Assembly: GCA_017938645.1 (NCBI GenBank)
Contig: JAGBBE010000078.1
Span: forward strand, 1-39,370
DNA from: Clostridia bacterium
Lineage (GTDB): Bacteria; Bacillota_A; Clostridia; Christensenellales; Aristaeellaceae
DNA: 39,370 nt
Reading direction: 5' to 3'
Part shown: in pieces, positions 1-8,217 of the stretch
Layout of the letters: every line of letters starts with the position of its first letter
How positions within the stretch are numbered: position 1 is the stretch's first letter
The notes under the pieces: generated by a model
Database searches by the model: none
What the model was told of the DNA's origin: nothing
What the model saw: only the letters and a program-made list of their open reading frames with translations
Program-made: the position numbers and the translations under genes

Positions 1-1079
1 ATGTCGAGAAGTGAGAAGAGCTTTTCGGTGTTCGCTCTGCCGGAAACCATATATTTCTTGTCGCCAAGCTCCTTGATTTCCTCGACGATTTCGTCGTGCT
101 CATCCCAGATTTCGCCGACCAGCTCCTCGAGGATATCCTCCATGGTCACAATGCCCTCGGTGCCGCCGTATTCATCGGCCACCACGGCCATCTGGGACTG
201 GGTTTTCTGAAGCAGCTTCAGCGTGTCGCTGATCTTGGCTCCGGCCGGAACATACACAGCCTTCTTCATGATCTCTTCCAGACGGAACTCACCGCCCTTG
301 CGCACGCGGTTGTAGAAATCCTTCTGATGCACAATGCCCACGATGTGATCCAGCGTTTCCTCATACACGGGCAGACGGCTGTAACCTGCCTGCTCAAACT
401 GGTCGGCAGCCTCGGTCACAGTGGCGTCCACGGGCACGCCTTCCACCTTTACACGGGGCGTGAGGATGTCGCCGACGTCGAGGTCATGGAACTCGATGGC
501 GCTCTTCAAAAGCTCGCTTTCGTCCGCGTCCATGCCGCCCTCCTGCTCGGCTTCCTCCACGATGGTCATCAGTTCGTCGGAGGTCATGCCCTGTTCCTCT
601 TCAAAGTGGAACAGATGTCCCAGCAGCTTCTTCCACTGGCTGAACAGCCAGTTCACAGGCTTAAGGATGCTCACGCACAGACGAATAACCGGCGTAACGG
701 CCATGGCAAAGCTCTCCGGGGCTTCCTTGGCGAGGCTCTTGGGAGAAATTTCGCCGAAAATGAGCACAACCACCGTAATCACCGCCGTGGACAACCCTGC
801 GCCGCCGCTGCCGACAAGCTTGATGAAAAACAGGGTGCCGATGGAAGACAGCGCAATATTGACGATGTTGTTGCCCACCAGAATGGTGGAGAGCAGCTCG
901 TCATAGCGTTCCTCTAGATCCAGCGCAGCCTGCGCGCGCTTGCTGCCGTGCTCGGCCATATTTTTAAGCCGCGTACGGTTCAGAGAAGAAAAAGCCGTCT
1001 CGGTTGAGGAGAAGAATGCAGACAACGCCACCAGCACCAGCATGATAACAATCTGCCACACAAGTTCCTGACCAGACAT
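1..1079 (-). CDS. CNNM/CorC (HlyC)-family membrane protein, C-terminus cut by window edge
   Basis: Membrane protein of the hemolysin C/CorC/CNNM type, a family linked to magnesium or other divalent cation transport. The ATG at 1079 follows a GGAGG about 8 nt upstream. Translation gives a hydrophobic N-terminal segment (about residues 8-28), then the [11 protein letters not shown] signature of the CNNM membrane domain, further hydrophobic segments and the conserved [10 protein letters not shown]. Residues of about 205-330 form a CBS-domain pair ([12 protein letters not shown], then [16 protein letters not shown]), followed by the start of the CorC/HlyC accessory domain. About 359 residues are visible and no stop is reached, so the last part of that accessory domain is missing. 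It is divergent from the aldehyde dehydrogenase gene. The family call is firm. The transported ion, or whether the protein transports or only senses, cannot be read from sequence. Confidence 0.9.
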   Translation of the reverse strand, partial: MSGQELVWQIVIMLVLVALSAFFSSTETAFSSLNRTRLKNMAEHGSKRAQAALDLEERYDELLSTILVGNNIVNIALSSIGTLFFIKLVGSGGAGLSTAVITVVVLIFGEISPKSLAKEAPESFAMAVTPVIRLCVSILKPVNWLFSQWKKLLGHLFHFEEEQGMTSDELMTIVEEAEQEGGMDADESELLKSAIEFHDLDVGDILTPRVKVEGVPVDATVTEAADQFEQAGYSRLPVYEETLDHIVGIVHQKDFYNRVRKGGEFRLEEIMKKAVYVPAGAKISDTLKLLQKTQSQMAVVADEYGGTEGIVTMEDILEELVGEIWDEHDEIVEEIKELGDKKYMVSGRANTEKLFSLLD

Positions 1080-1441
1080 GGGATAAGGTTCCTCCTTCGT
1101 TTTCCAACGCCAAAAAGCCCGTTTCCCTTACAGGGCCGGGCAAAGGCGCACAGCATGTGCGTAGCAATGCATTTTGAATGAAACAGCAAACAGACGGTCA
1201 CGCATGGAACCGCCTACTGCCCGAGTGTGCAAAACGCCTGGTTTCCCCGTACATAACAGCGGGGGCTTCAGACTGGCCGGATCGCCGTCCACGGCGAAAT
1301 CACACTCCTTCTATCCAAATGGGATGCGCACAGTGTATCACATACGCGCGGGATTGTCAAATCATCCCGACAGTCAATCGCTTGCAAGCGGCCGCAATCC
1401 CTGTTACAATACCCATGAAAGAAAGGAAGGGAGGTTTCCCT
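1080..1441. other. Divergent intergenic region with several small inverted repeats
   Basis: This 362-bp gap separates the divergent CNNM/CorC and aldehyde dehydrogenase genes. Open frames cross it, but none has a convincing start with a ribosome binding site. It holds small dyads: a GCACA/TGTGC pair near 1149-1163, CGCCGT-CC-ACGGCG at 1283-1296, and a GGGAT/ATCCC pair near 1352-1370. The dehydrogenase promoter lies at its right end. I find no convincing promoter for the minus-strand gene. Confidence 0.5.
1379..1410 (+). promoter_or_regulatory. Promoter of the aldehyde dehydrogenase gene with a palindromic operator candidate
   Basis: A -35 box TTGCAA (1382-1387) and a -10 box TACAAT (1405-1410) are separated by 17 bp, about 30 nt upstream of the GTG start. 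The -35 box is the centre of a perfect 12-bp palindrome, CGCTTGCAAGCG (1379-1390). A dimeric regulator bound there would block RNA polymerase. That regulatory role is inferred. Confidence 0.65.
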
Positions 1442-2809
1442 GTGAGTGATTTTACCCTGCTGGTTGCATCGCAGCGAAAGTATTTTCTGTCCGAGGCGAC
1501 CAAGTCGTACGATTTTCGTTTAAGCCAGCTCAAAAAGCTGGGAAAGTGGATTGATGAAAATGAAGACGCCATTCTTTCGGCGCTTCATGAGGATCTGGGC
1601 AAATCCGCCTACGAGGCCTATCTGACCGAAGTGGCCATGGTCAAGCAGGAGCTCAAGGATGCCATCCACAGCCTGAAAAAGTGGATGAAGCCCAAACGCG
1701 CCATGACGGCCATTGGTCAGCTGCCGGGCTCCTGCCGCATTCTCAGCGAACCCTACGGCGTTACGCTCATCATGTCGCCGTGGAATTATCCGTTTCAGCT
1801 CACGGTTGCGCCGCTGATTGGCGCTATCAGCGCGGGTAACTGCGCGGTTGTGAAGCCATCGGCCTATTCCGCGGCCACCTCGGCGCTTATTAAACGTATG
1901 GGCGACGAATTGTTCGCGCGCGAATATGTGGCTGTGGTCGAGGGCGGACGCAAGGAAAATGCCGGACTGCTGGAAGAGGCGTTTGACTTCATCTTCTTCA
2001 CCGGAAGCCCTTCCGTAGGACGGCTGGTGATGGAAAAGGCCTCCGCACACCTCACGCCGGTAAGCCTTGAGCTTGGCGGCAAGAGCCCGGTAATTGTGGA
2101 TGAAACCGCCGATATCGCCCTCACCGCGCGCAGGCTCGCGTGGGGCAAGTGCGTCAACGCCGGTCAGACCTGTGTAGCGCCGGATTATGTGCTGGTGCAT
2201 CACAGCCGCGAAACCGAGCTGGTGGAAGCGCTCATTCAGGAGCTGCGCGCCCGCTATACCAGCGCGCCTCTGACCAATCCCGACTGGCCGAAGATCATCA
2301 ATCAGCGTCATTTTGAGCGTCTGATCGGGCTTCTGCAAAGCGGCGCTGTGAGCCACGGCGGACAGATCGACATTGCCGCACGCAAGATCTCCCCCACCAT
2401 TCTCACCGACGTTGCATGGGACAGCCCCGTGATGCAGGAGGAAATCTTCGGACCGCTCCTGCCCATCCTCACCTACCGCAATCTCGACGAGGCCATCGCC
2501 ATGATCCGTCAGAAGCCGAAGCCGCTGGCGCTCTATCTGTTTACGCAAAGCCGTGAAACCGAACGGAAGGTCCTCTCCGAAGTAAGCTTCGGCGGCGGAT
2601 GCGTCAATGATACCATTCTGCACCTTGCCACGCCCTACATGCCCTTTGGCGGCGTGGGCGAAAGCGGCATGGGCGGCTATCACGGCAAGTACAGCTTCGA
2701 TACCTTCTCCCATCAGAAGAGCATCCTTAAGCGCTGGGCAAAGCCGGATATTCCGCTGCGCTATGCGCCTTACAATGGCAAAATGAAGTGGATCAAAAAG
2801 ATCATGTAA
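1442..2809 (+). CDS. NAD(P)-dependent aldehyde dehydrogenase, class 3 type
   Basis: Oxidises an aldehyde to the acid with NAD(P); the protein is cytosolic with no signal peptide. I choose the GTG at 1442 because an AAGGGAGG sits just upstream and a promoter lies 30 nt before it. The open frame extends further upstream, but those codons overlap the promoter. The 455 residues match the usual length of the class 3 (ALDH3/YwdH-like) family, which is shorter than the roughly 500-residue class 1/2 enzymes. Visible motifs are MSPWNYP (about 111-117, with the catalytic Asn), FFTGSPSVG (about 185-193, nucleotide binding), LELGGKSP with the general-base Glu near 210, and NAGQTCVAPDY with the nucleophilic Cys near 244. 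The substrate is unknown. Medium- to long-chain or aromatic aldehydes are typical of the family. A shared terminator follows the stop codon directly. Confidence 0.92.
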   Translation: MSDFTLLVASQRKYFLSEATKSYDFRLSQLKKLGKWIDENEDAILSALHEDLGKSAYEAYLTEVAMVKQELKDAIHSLKKWMKPKRAMTAIGQLPGSCRILSEPYGVTLIMSPWNYPFQLTVAPLIGAISAGNCAVVKPSAYSAATSALIKRMGDELFAREYVAVVEGGRKENAGLLEEAFDFIFFTGSPSVGRLVMEKASAHLTPVSLELGGKSPVIVDETADIALTARRLAWGKCVNAGQTCVAPDYVLVHHSRETELVEALIQELRARYTSAPLTNPDWPKIINQRHFERLIGLLQSGAVSHGGQIDIAARKISPTILTDVAWDSPVMQEEIFGPLLPILTYRNLDEAIAMIRQKPKPLALYLFTQSRETERKVLSEVSFGGGCVNDTILHLATPYMPFGGVGESGMGGYHGKYSFDTFSHQKSILKRWAKPDIPLRYAPYNGKMKWIKKIM

Positions 2810-2851
2810 AAAAATCAGAGTCGGGCTCATCGATCCCGGCTCTGATTTTTC
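2809..2851. terminator. Bidirectional intrinsic terminator between ALDH and DUF1540 genes
   Basis: Hairpin with arms AAAATCAGAGTCGGG and CCCGGCTCTGATTTT (one G-T wobble) around a short loop, with A and T runs at the two flanks. It can terminate the dehydrogenase gene on the plus strand and the DUF1540 gene on the minus strand. Confidence 0.85.
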
Positions 2852-2853
2852 AC

Positions 2854-3018
2854 TTACTTGGCATGGTAGCTGGCGCATTCGCTCTCGTCGCACTTGCCGG
2901 AGTGGCATTCGCTGCGGGGAGCAACCTTGATGCTGTCCAGACGGCACATACCGTCGGTGGAATGGTGCTGACAGCTGGTCACATCGCAATGGATCACCTG
3001 GTTCTTGTTGCAGGCCAT
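2854..3018 (-). CDS. DUF1540-type small cysteine-rich protein (54 aa)
   Basis: This short gene has an ATG at 3018 preceded by GGGAGGTG with 8-nt spacing, and a TAA at 2854. The 54-residue product has seven cysteines (positions 3, 11, 16, 25, 38, 43, 48) and five histidines. Its layout is that of the DUF1540 family found in Clostridia: an N-terminal C-x-V-x-x-C unit, a central C-R-L-D-S-I-K-V segment, and Cys residues near the end. No function has been established that I can name. The Cys/His spacing suggests metal binding, probably zinc or iron, which is inference. It converges on the dehydrogenase gene and shares its terminator. It is too short for routine ORF cut-offs but has a good ribosome binding site and family-like sequence. 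Confidence 0.85.
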   Translation of the reverse strand: MACNKNQVIHCDVTSCQHHSTDGMCRLDSIKVAPRSECHSGKCDESECASYHAK

Positions 3019-3069
3019 TTCATTCACCTCCCTTGACGTGATAGAGGGAGTATGCCCGCGAAAAGCGCG

Positions 3070-3099
3070 TTGTATTCGCTTCTTCTTTTATGCTATACT
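3070..3099 (+). promoter_or_regulatory. Promoter of the LCP-family gene
   Basis: TTGTAT (3070-3075), an 18-bp spacer, and TATACT (3094-3099) with an upstream TG (extended -10). It lies about 30 nt before the ATG at 3130. Confidence 0.7.
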
Positions 3100-3129
3100 G
3101 TAGAAAACGCTTTTGGGAGGATACAGGCG

Positions 3130-4233
3130 ATGAAGGATTTCCGCAGGCTGCTTGCCCTGCTTATGAGCCTGATGGTTCTTTTTTCCTGCGCACTGGCCGA
3201 GGAAGAGGGGCAGACCTTCGACCCGGGCGAACATGCAAACGCGCTGGAGCTCACGCCGGAGGAAGCTGAGCTGCTCAATCGGCTTTCCCAGACCCTTGAC
3301 GAAACCGAAATGGATATCGACGTGGATCTGGCCGACCCCGAAGTCAATCCAAAGCTGCCTGACGATGTGGTCAACATCCTGCTTTTAGGCGTGGACAACC
3401 GCACCGAGGAGCTGGTGACCGGACGTTCCGACGCCAACATCATCTGCTCCATCAGCCGTAAAGATGGTTCGATTACACTGACGTCCATCGCCCGCGACAC
3501 CGCCGTGGAGGTTCCCGGCTATCAGAAGCCGCGCCGCATTAACACCGCCTTTAAGTCCGGCTCCGCTGACGGCAATCTTGCCGAAGGCGCACAGCTGGCG
3601 CTGAAGACCGTCAACCGCAATTTTCAGATGAACATCGAGCGCTATGTGGTGATCAACATCCACGGGCTGGCGGATATCATCGACGCGCTGGGCGGTCTGG
3701 ATCTCAAACTTACCTCCGAGGAGGCCTCGGCCATCAACCATGAGCTCTTCACCAAGGAACCCATGGATTCCAACGAAGGCCGCGAGAAACTCTACGTCAT
3801 GAACGGCATCCAGCATCTCGACGGCATGCAGTCGGTCACCTTCGGCCGCCTTCGCAATCTCAAGGGACAGAACGACATCAATCGCAACGGCCGTCAGCGC
3901 GTGCTTCTGGAAACACTGTTCAACGTAATGATGAAGGATATCGACCTTCAAAAGCTTCTTACCCTGATTGAAACTGCTCTTCCCCACTGCTTTACCAACC
4001 TCACCGCCAACGAGCTGCTGGTGCTTGGCATGAGTATCATCTCCGGCTATGCCGCGCGTGATCCCGAGTCCGAAACGCCCTTTGTCAAGCATTTTGGCAT
4101 TCCCATGGAAAAGCAGTACGTATACCAGAATTTCGAAGGCAAGGCGCTTCTCTACATCAACCCAGAGCGGCTCCACATTACGCTCACCGCTCTGCAGGAG
4201 CTCATCTACGGCCAATCCTATCTGGAGGACTGA
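3130..4233 (+). CDS. LytR-CpsA-Psr (LCP) family cell wall ligase-like protein
   Basis: LCP proteins transfer lipid-linked anionic polymers (teichoic acid, capsule or other secondary polymers) onto peptidoglycan outside the membrane. The ATG at 3130 has GGGAGG 9 nt upstream and a promoter close by. The 367-residue product starts with a signal sequence (MKDFRRLLALLMSLMVLF, cut after about residue 24). A short acidic linker follows, then the LCP domain from about residue 78: ILLLGVDNR, GRSDANIICS, ITLTSIARDT with the conserved Arg-Asp, RINTAF, VINIHGLADIIDALGG, and the late block FGRLRNLKGQNDINRNGRQ with the lipid-phosphate-binding arginines. It is probably secreted or retained by an uncleaved signal anchor. 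No wall-polymer synthesis genes sit next to it, so the polymer is unknown. Confidence 0.92.
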   Translation: MKDFRRLLALLMSLMVLFSCALAEEEGQTFDPGEHANALELTPEEAELLNRLSQTLDETEMDIDVDLADPEVNPKLPDDVVNILLLGVDNRTEELVTGRSDANIICSISRKDGSITLTSIARDTAVEVPGYQKPRRINTAFKSGSADGNLAEGAQLALKTVNRNFQMNIERYVVINIHGLADIIDALGGLDLKLTSEEASAINHELFTKEPMDSNEGREKLYVMNGIQHLDGMQSVTFGRLRNLKGQNDINRNGRQRVLLETLFNVMMKDIDLQKLLTLIETALPHCFTNLTANELLVLGMSIISGYAARDPESETPFVKHFGIPMEKQYVYQNFEGKALLYINPERLHITLTALQELIYGQSYLED

Positions 4234-4238
4234 TTTTT

Positions 4239-4268
4239 CCCGCCGCGTCTTACCGGGCGCGGCGTTTT
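4239..4268 (+). terminator. Probable intrinsic terminator after the LCP gene
   Basis: Arms CGCCGCG (4241-4247) and CGCGGCG (4258-4264) are followed by TTTT. The T run is short, so efficiency is uncertain. Confidence 0.5.
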
Positions 4269-4434
4269 GCTTGATGCATGCGAAATCCTTCCCGTGGGAA
4301 AACTGCATCCGGATGCCTGTTCAGAAAAAAGTGAGAATATTTTGAAAATCCATGCATGAAAAGGAATGGATGATCCGTTTATTGAGTGAGCACAGTACGC
4401 CGGAAGGCAATCCGGATCAAACGGAGGCTCGGAT

Positions 4435-4929
4435 ATGACCAGCTTTGAGGAACTGTACGAAAAGTACGCCACCGACGTGCTTCGGGTGAGCTACTTTTAT
4501 CTGGGCGACAGGCAGCGCGCCGAGGACGTCTGTCAGGACGTATTTGTCCGGCTGATGACCAACGCTCCCGAACTGGAGGAAGGTCGGGAAAAGGCTTGGC
4601 TGCTCAAGGTTGCCTTAAACCGCTGCCGCGATCTGTGGCGCGGCGCATGGGTCAAGCGCGTGGTGCTGGGAAGCCCTGCATTTGAAACCATCCCTGCGCC
4701 GGACGACACCGAACGCCGCGACGACGAGGAAGCCATGATGAAGGCCATTCACCAGCTTCCCTCGGCGTTTCGCGAAGCCATCCTGCTGTATTACTATCAG
4801 GGCTACGGCATCAGCGAAATCGCTGAAATGCTCAATCTGCCCGAAGGCACCATCTCCAGCCGCCTTTCCCGCGCGAGAAAGAAGCTGGAACAGATCCTGA
4901 AGGAACAAGAAGGAGGATTTGCACAATGA
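4435..4929 (+). CDS. ECF-type RNA polymerase sigma factor
   Basis: Alternative sigma-70 family factor of the extracytoplasmic-function group, directing RNA polymerase to a stress or envelope regulon. The ATG at 4435 follows GGAGG with 7-nt spacing. The 164 residues contain only regions 2 and 4. Region 2 covers about residues 8-75 (YFYLGDRQRAEDVCQDVFVRL, DNA melting and -10 recognition). Region 4 covers about 108-158, with the helix-turn-helix ISEIAEMLNLPEGTISSRLS. Its TGA overlaps the ATG of the next gene (ATGA at 4926-4929), so the two are translationally coupled, as expected for a sigma/anti-sigma pair. The 166-bp upstream gap holds an ATCCAT/ATGGAT dyad (4348-4371). I could not pick an autoregulated ECF promoter there with confidence. 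Confidence 0.93.
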   Translation: MTSFEELYEKYATDVLRVSYFYLGDRQRAEDVCQDVFVRLMTNAPELEEGREKAWLLKVALNRCRDLWRGAWVKRVVLGSPAFETIPAPDDTERRDDEEAMMKAIHQLPSAFREAILLYYYQGYGISEIAEMLNLPEGTISSRLSRARKKLEQILKEQEGGFAQ

Positions 4930-5867
4930 AACGCCTTGAACATCTGCCGCAGATCGCTGAAAGGCAGCTGGGCGGTCTGGAGGCAACTCCCGTGATTCTG
5001 GCCAAGGCCAAACTGCAGGCCGCGGAGATGCGTTCTCCCCGACGCAGCGGCATGGTACTCCGTCCCGTGCTTGCGCTGTGCGCGGCGCTGGTGATCTGCG
5101 TGGGCGCTGTAGCCGCTTTTACCACCGGAGACAAGCCCCTTGTCTCTCCTGCGCCTGCCAATGTGATAGACAGCCATTCCGCCGGAACGCAGACCGTACC
5201 CACCGAGGAGCCACGCCGCCTCGGCGACGTCCCCAGCGGAGCCATCTCGATGTCTGCAGGCATGCGTCGCAGCGGCGACACGCTCTTTGCCGATCTTGGC
5301 AGCGCCACGTTCCCGCTGATTACGCTCAACGGCGCAACCTATCGCCTGCTTTCCAGCCCGGACGCCATCAGCACGGCGCTGCTGGGCGACGCAATGGGCA
5401 CGGTGAGCGAGTTCAACCTCGAGCCTGCGCTCGGCAGCGGCGGCGTGGTGAGCAACGCCGTGCCCTGCGGCGAAAGCGTCTATGCCATCTCCGGCATGGA
5501 CGGCGCGCTGGTAGCTGCCAATGTGGACGGCGCGCTGCGCGTATTCCAGCGCGTGAGCTACGCAGGCACCGGCATTATCGGCACGGAAGCCCTGACCGAC
5601 ACGCTCTGCACTCCCGAAGAGGCTGTATGGATCGAAGTAAGCGGAATGGGCCGCGTAGATGACCGCGAAAAGGTGCAGGAACTGATGAGCACTCTTCTGG
5701 ATTACGCCGACTACACCGGCACCAGCCTGAGCGGCTCCGCCTCCATGCGCATCGGCCTTGACAACGGGCTCACGCTTCAGCTTCTGGTTGGCGAAGACAC
5801 TGTAAGCGCCTGCGGCACATGGAGCTGCCCGGATTTCTTCGAAGCCTTTATGGAAGCCGTACAATAA
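4926..5867 (+). CDS. Putative membrane-anchored anti-sigma factor/sensor partner
   Basis: A 313-residue protein with a cytoplasmic N-terminus of about 45 residues, one transmembrane segment (about 46-66, rich in Ala, Leu and Val), a Pro/Thr-rich stalk, and an extracytoplasmic domain of about 220 residues. The gene overlaps the ECF sigma gene by 4 nt, and this topology is that of an anti-sigma factor holding the sigma at the membrane. The cytoplasmic part lacks the H-x3-C-x2-C motif of classical zinc-binding anti-sigma domains. The role therefore rests on context and topology, not on a recognised domain. The outer domain contains paired cysteines (for example the CGTWSC pair close to the C-terminus) and I do not recognise its fold. 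A strong terminator follows, so the pair forms its own operon. It could also be an unrelated membrane protein co-expressed with the sigma factor. Confidence 0.7.
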   Translation: MKRLEHLPQIAERQLGGLEATPVILAKAKLQAAEMRSPRRSGMVLRPVLALCAALVICVGAVAAFTTGDKPLVSPAPANVIDSHSAGTQTVPTEEPRRLGDVPSGAISMSAGMRRSGDTLFADLGSATFPLITLNGATYRLLSSPDAISTALLGDAMGTVSEFNLEPALGSGGVVSNAVPCGESVYAISGMDGALVAANVDGALRVFQRVSYAGTGIIGTEALTDTLCTPEEAVWIEVSGMGRVDDREKVQELMSTLLDYADYTGTSLSGSASMRIGLDNGLTLQLLVGEDTVSACGTWSCPDFFEAFMEAVQ

Positions 5868-5873
5868 CCATAC

Positions 5874-5915
5874 AAAACTCCGTCCCGGAAGAATCAATCC
5901 GGGACGGAGTTTTAT
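5874..5915. terminator. Strong bidirectional terminator
   Basis: Perfect 15-bp arms AAAACTCCGTCCCGG (5874-5888) and CCGGGACGGAGTTTT (5899-5913) around a 10-nt loop. It serves the sigma/anti-sigma operon on plus and the MATE gene, end of the secA run, on minus. Confidence 0.93.
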
Positions 5916-7297
5916 TATGCTGTTTTCTGAAGCGCATCCTCTGCCCGAATACGCTGAATGGCTCGTTTTTTGGTGATCAGGAAGCAGATGCAATGCGCTA
6001 TACCCGTGATGCCCCAGCTGATCGGATAAGAGATGTACAGCACCGTAAGCGAGCGGAATGCCGCAAAGACCGTAAAAATCCACAAGACGCGGAAGGCACA
6101 TGCGCCCAGCAGCGAAATGATCATCGGCACAAAGGAGTTGCCCATGCCTCTGAGGCCGCCCACAAAAACGTCCATCATTCCGGCGATGAAATAGGTTGTC
6201 AGCATGATGCGGTTTCGCAGCATGCCCATTTCAACAACTTCCCACTCCGTACAGTAGAGAGACAGCAGCGGCACACGGAAGAAATACACCAGCATACCAA
6301 AGCTGAATCCGAACACGAACACGCATACCTGACACAGAATCATAATGCGTCCCAGTCGTTCCGTTTTGCGCGCGCCGAGGTTCTGGCTGGTAAAGCTCAG
6401 AGCCGTGGTATAGAAGGCGTTCATTGCCGTGTAGACAAAGCCTTCAATATTGGCTGCAGCTCCGTTGCCGGCCATGGCGTTTGCGCCGAAGGAGTTGACC
6501 GAGGACTGGATCAGCACATTGGAGAAGGAGAAAATTGCGCCCTGAAATCCTGCGGGCAGGCCGATTTTGATCAGACTCAGCGCCTGATCCTTTCTGATGC
6601 GCAGCTTGCGGAAGTCCAGCCTGATTGCACCATCCGTACGCATCAGACAGGTGACCACCAGCACCGCTGAAATCACCTGAGAGATCACCGTGGCCAGCGC
6701 AACGCCCGCTACGCTCATGTGAAGCCCAACCACGAAAAGCAGGTTGAGAATCACATTGACCAGACCTGACAGGATCAGATAGTACATCGGTCGGCGCGTA
6801 TCGCCTACGGCACGCAGAATGGCCGCGCCAAAATTGAACACAAGATTGAAAACGGAGCCGGAAAAATAAATCGTGATGTACAGGCCGCTGAGGTTGATGA
6901 CCTCGTCAGGTGTATCCATAAGCCTGAGCATGGGCTTGCCAAAGCACAGACCCAACGCCGTCACAATAGCGCCGCAGATGAGCGCCATGCTGATGGTCGT
7001 ATGCACGGTATCGCTGACGTCCTTATACCGTCCTGCGCCGTAGGCCTGACCGACCACAACGCTCGCGCCCAGCGACAGGCCCATGAACACATTGACAATC
7101 AGGTTGATCAGCGCGCCGGTGGAGCTGACTGCCGCCAGTGCCGTAGCGCCGGCAAAACGGCCCACAATCACCACGTCGGCAGCGTTGTAGAGAAGCTGCA
7201 GGATTCCCGTGAGCATCAGCGGAACGGCAAACCGGATCAAGTTGGGCAGAATGGGACCCTGGGTCATATCCATTTCATACCGGCGCTTGTTAGGCAT
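5915..7297 (-). CDS. MATE-family multidrug efflux transporter
   Basis: Multidrug and toxin extrusion antiporter of the inner membrane, expelling cationic or amphipathic compounds in exchange for sodium or protons. The start is the ATG at 7297 (MPNKRRYEMDMTQGPI), preceded by GGAGGTGG; a longer reading would run into the neighbouring gene. The 460 residues show twelve hydrophobic segments in two similar halves. The N-terminal block IRFAVPLMLTGILQLLYNAAD-type sequence, VGRFAG, and the second-half block with FGANAMAGNGAAANIEGF are family hallmarks. It is the last gene of the minus-strand run from secA, 28 nt after the metallo-beta-lactamase-fold gene, so it may share that transcript. The substrate cannot be predicted. 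A second, different MATE gene lies at 32143-33534. Confidence 0.92.
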   Translation of the reverse strand: MPNKRRYEMDMTQGPILPNLIRFAVPLMLTGILQLLYNAADVVIVGRFAGATALAAVSSTGALINLIVNVFMGLSLGASVVVGQAYGAGRYKDVSDTVHTTISMALICGAIVTALGLCFGKPMLRLMDTPDEVINLSGLYITIYFSGSVFNLVFNFGAAILRAVGDTRRPMYYLILSGLVNVILNLLFVVGLHMSVAGVALATVISQVISAVLVVTCLMRTDGAIRLDFRKLRIRKDQALSLIKIGLPAGFQGAIFSFSNVLIQSSVNSFGANAMAGNGAAANIEGFVYTAMNAFYTTALSFTSQNLGARKTERLGRIMILCQVCVFVFGFSFGMLVYFFRVPLLSLYCTEWEVVEMGMLRNRIMLTTYFIAGMMDVFVGGLRGMGNSFVPMIISLLGACAFRVLWIFTVFAAFRSLTVLYISYPISWGITGIAHCICFLITKKRAIQRIRAEDALQKTA

Positions 7298-7325
7298 ACT
7301 TCCACCTCCAGTAAGAACCTGAACC

Positions 7326-8195
7326 TTATTCCTCTTCCAGCGGGAGCTGATCCACCACCCAGATTTCACCGTCCGAACGCAAACGCACCATACCGGCAGC
7401 GGTGTAAAGCTGAGGAAGCTTTTTACGGTCGGCGTCCTTGCGGGTTTCCTTGATGCTGAAGCGGCTGTTGGTAATCACCGTCAGCTCCGCGCCTACGTGC
7501 TTTAAGAAATTCCAGCCTGCAATCGCTACGCCGTGATGCGGATACTTGAGGATATTGGCCTTCAGGTCATCCGGACGGGTCTTGAGCAGCTCATTCTGTC
7601 CGTCAAGCTCCACGTCTGCAGCCATCAGGATCCGGCAGTCGCCGTATTTCACCATCAGCATGGCGGAACGGTTGTTTTCGCTGAACCAGCTGGTGGAGCA
7701 CTGGATCACTTCCATCTCCGCCTCGCCAAGCTTCAGCACATCGCCGTTTTTCGCATGCTCCACCGGAATGCCCTTGTCCTTCATCACCTTGAGGGTTTCC
7801 TGCATGTGGAAGTTGGCGTCCTCCGGGAAGGTGATCACAAGCTTGCCGATTTCCGCCGTTTCCGGCACGAACTGGAAGCCAACAATGTGGTCGTCATGCG
7901 GATGGGTGTTGAACGCCACGTCCACACGGTCGATATTCATGTATTCCAGCGCCGCCTTCACACGATCGCGCTGGCCGGCTGTGGCGGAGTCAATCATCAT
8001 GACCTCATCGCCCATGCGCACAATGCATGCATCCGCGCCCTTGACCGGCGGAAAGAGCATTTCCAGCACCGGCGCGCCTTCGCGGAAGCTCCATTCCTGA
8101 TCCGGATTGGCGGCCAGGTTGATTACTTTCCCTTCGCCCAGCGCATATGCGGGCAGAAGCATCAGCACCAGAACGATCGCAAGCAGTTTTTTCAT
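7326..8195 (-). CDS. Exported metallo-beta-lactamase-fold hydrolase (ComEC-type domain, stand-alone)
   Basis: A 289-residue protein with a cleavable signal peptide (MKKLLAIVLVLMLLPAYALG, cut near residue 20) and a metallo-beta-lactamase fold. The metal-binding motif is THPHDDHIVGF (H-x-H-x-D-H, near residue 98). A later Asp in LMAADVE and a His in KYPHHGVA complete the likely two-metal site. The closest family type is the hydrolase domain found at the end of ComEC proteins and as separate secreted proteins in Firmicutes. No membrane channel part is present here. The ribosome binding site is a modest AAAGGAAC. It lies 22 nt after the deacetylase gene and 28 nt before the MATE gene. Possible substrates are nucleic acid or phosphodiester compounds outside the cell. 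This is family-based inference with no direct evidence. Confidence 0.82.
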   Translation of the reverse strand: MKKLLAIVLVLMLLPAYALGEGKVINLAANPDQEWSFREGAPVLEMLFPPVKGADACIVRMGDEVMMIDSATAGQRDRVKAALEYMNIDRVDVAFNTHPHDDHIVGFQFVPETAEIGKLVITFPEDANFHMQETLKVMKDKGIPVEHAKNGDVLKLGEAEMEVIQCSTSWFSENNRSAMLMVKYGDCRILMAADVELDGQNELLKTRPDDLKANILKYPHHGVAIAGWNFLKHVGAELTVITNSRFSIKETRKDADRKKLPQLYTAAGMVRLRSDGEIWVVDQLPLEEE

Positions 8196-8217
8196 CGGTA
8201 TGTTCCTTTCGGGGACT

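Noticed and set aside
1174..1449. Possible small gene in the gap before the aldehyde dehydrogenase
   Set aside because: No ribosome binding site is evident, it covers the promoter, and the product looks like random translated sequence.
4269..4434. Autoregulated ECF promoter before the sigma gene
   Set aside because: Several GGAA/GAAAAC-like strings occur, but no pair with correct spacing and a matching -10 stood out, so I did not list one.
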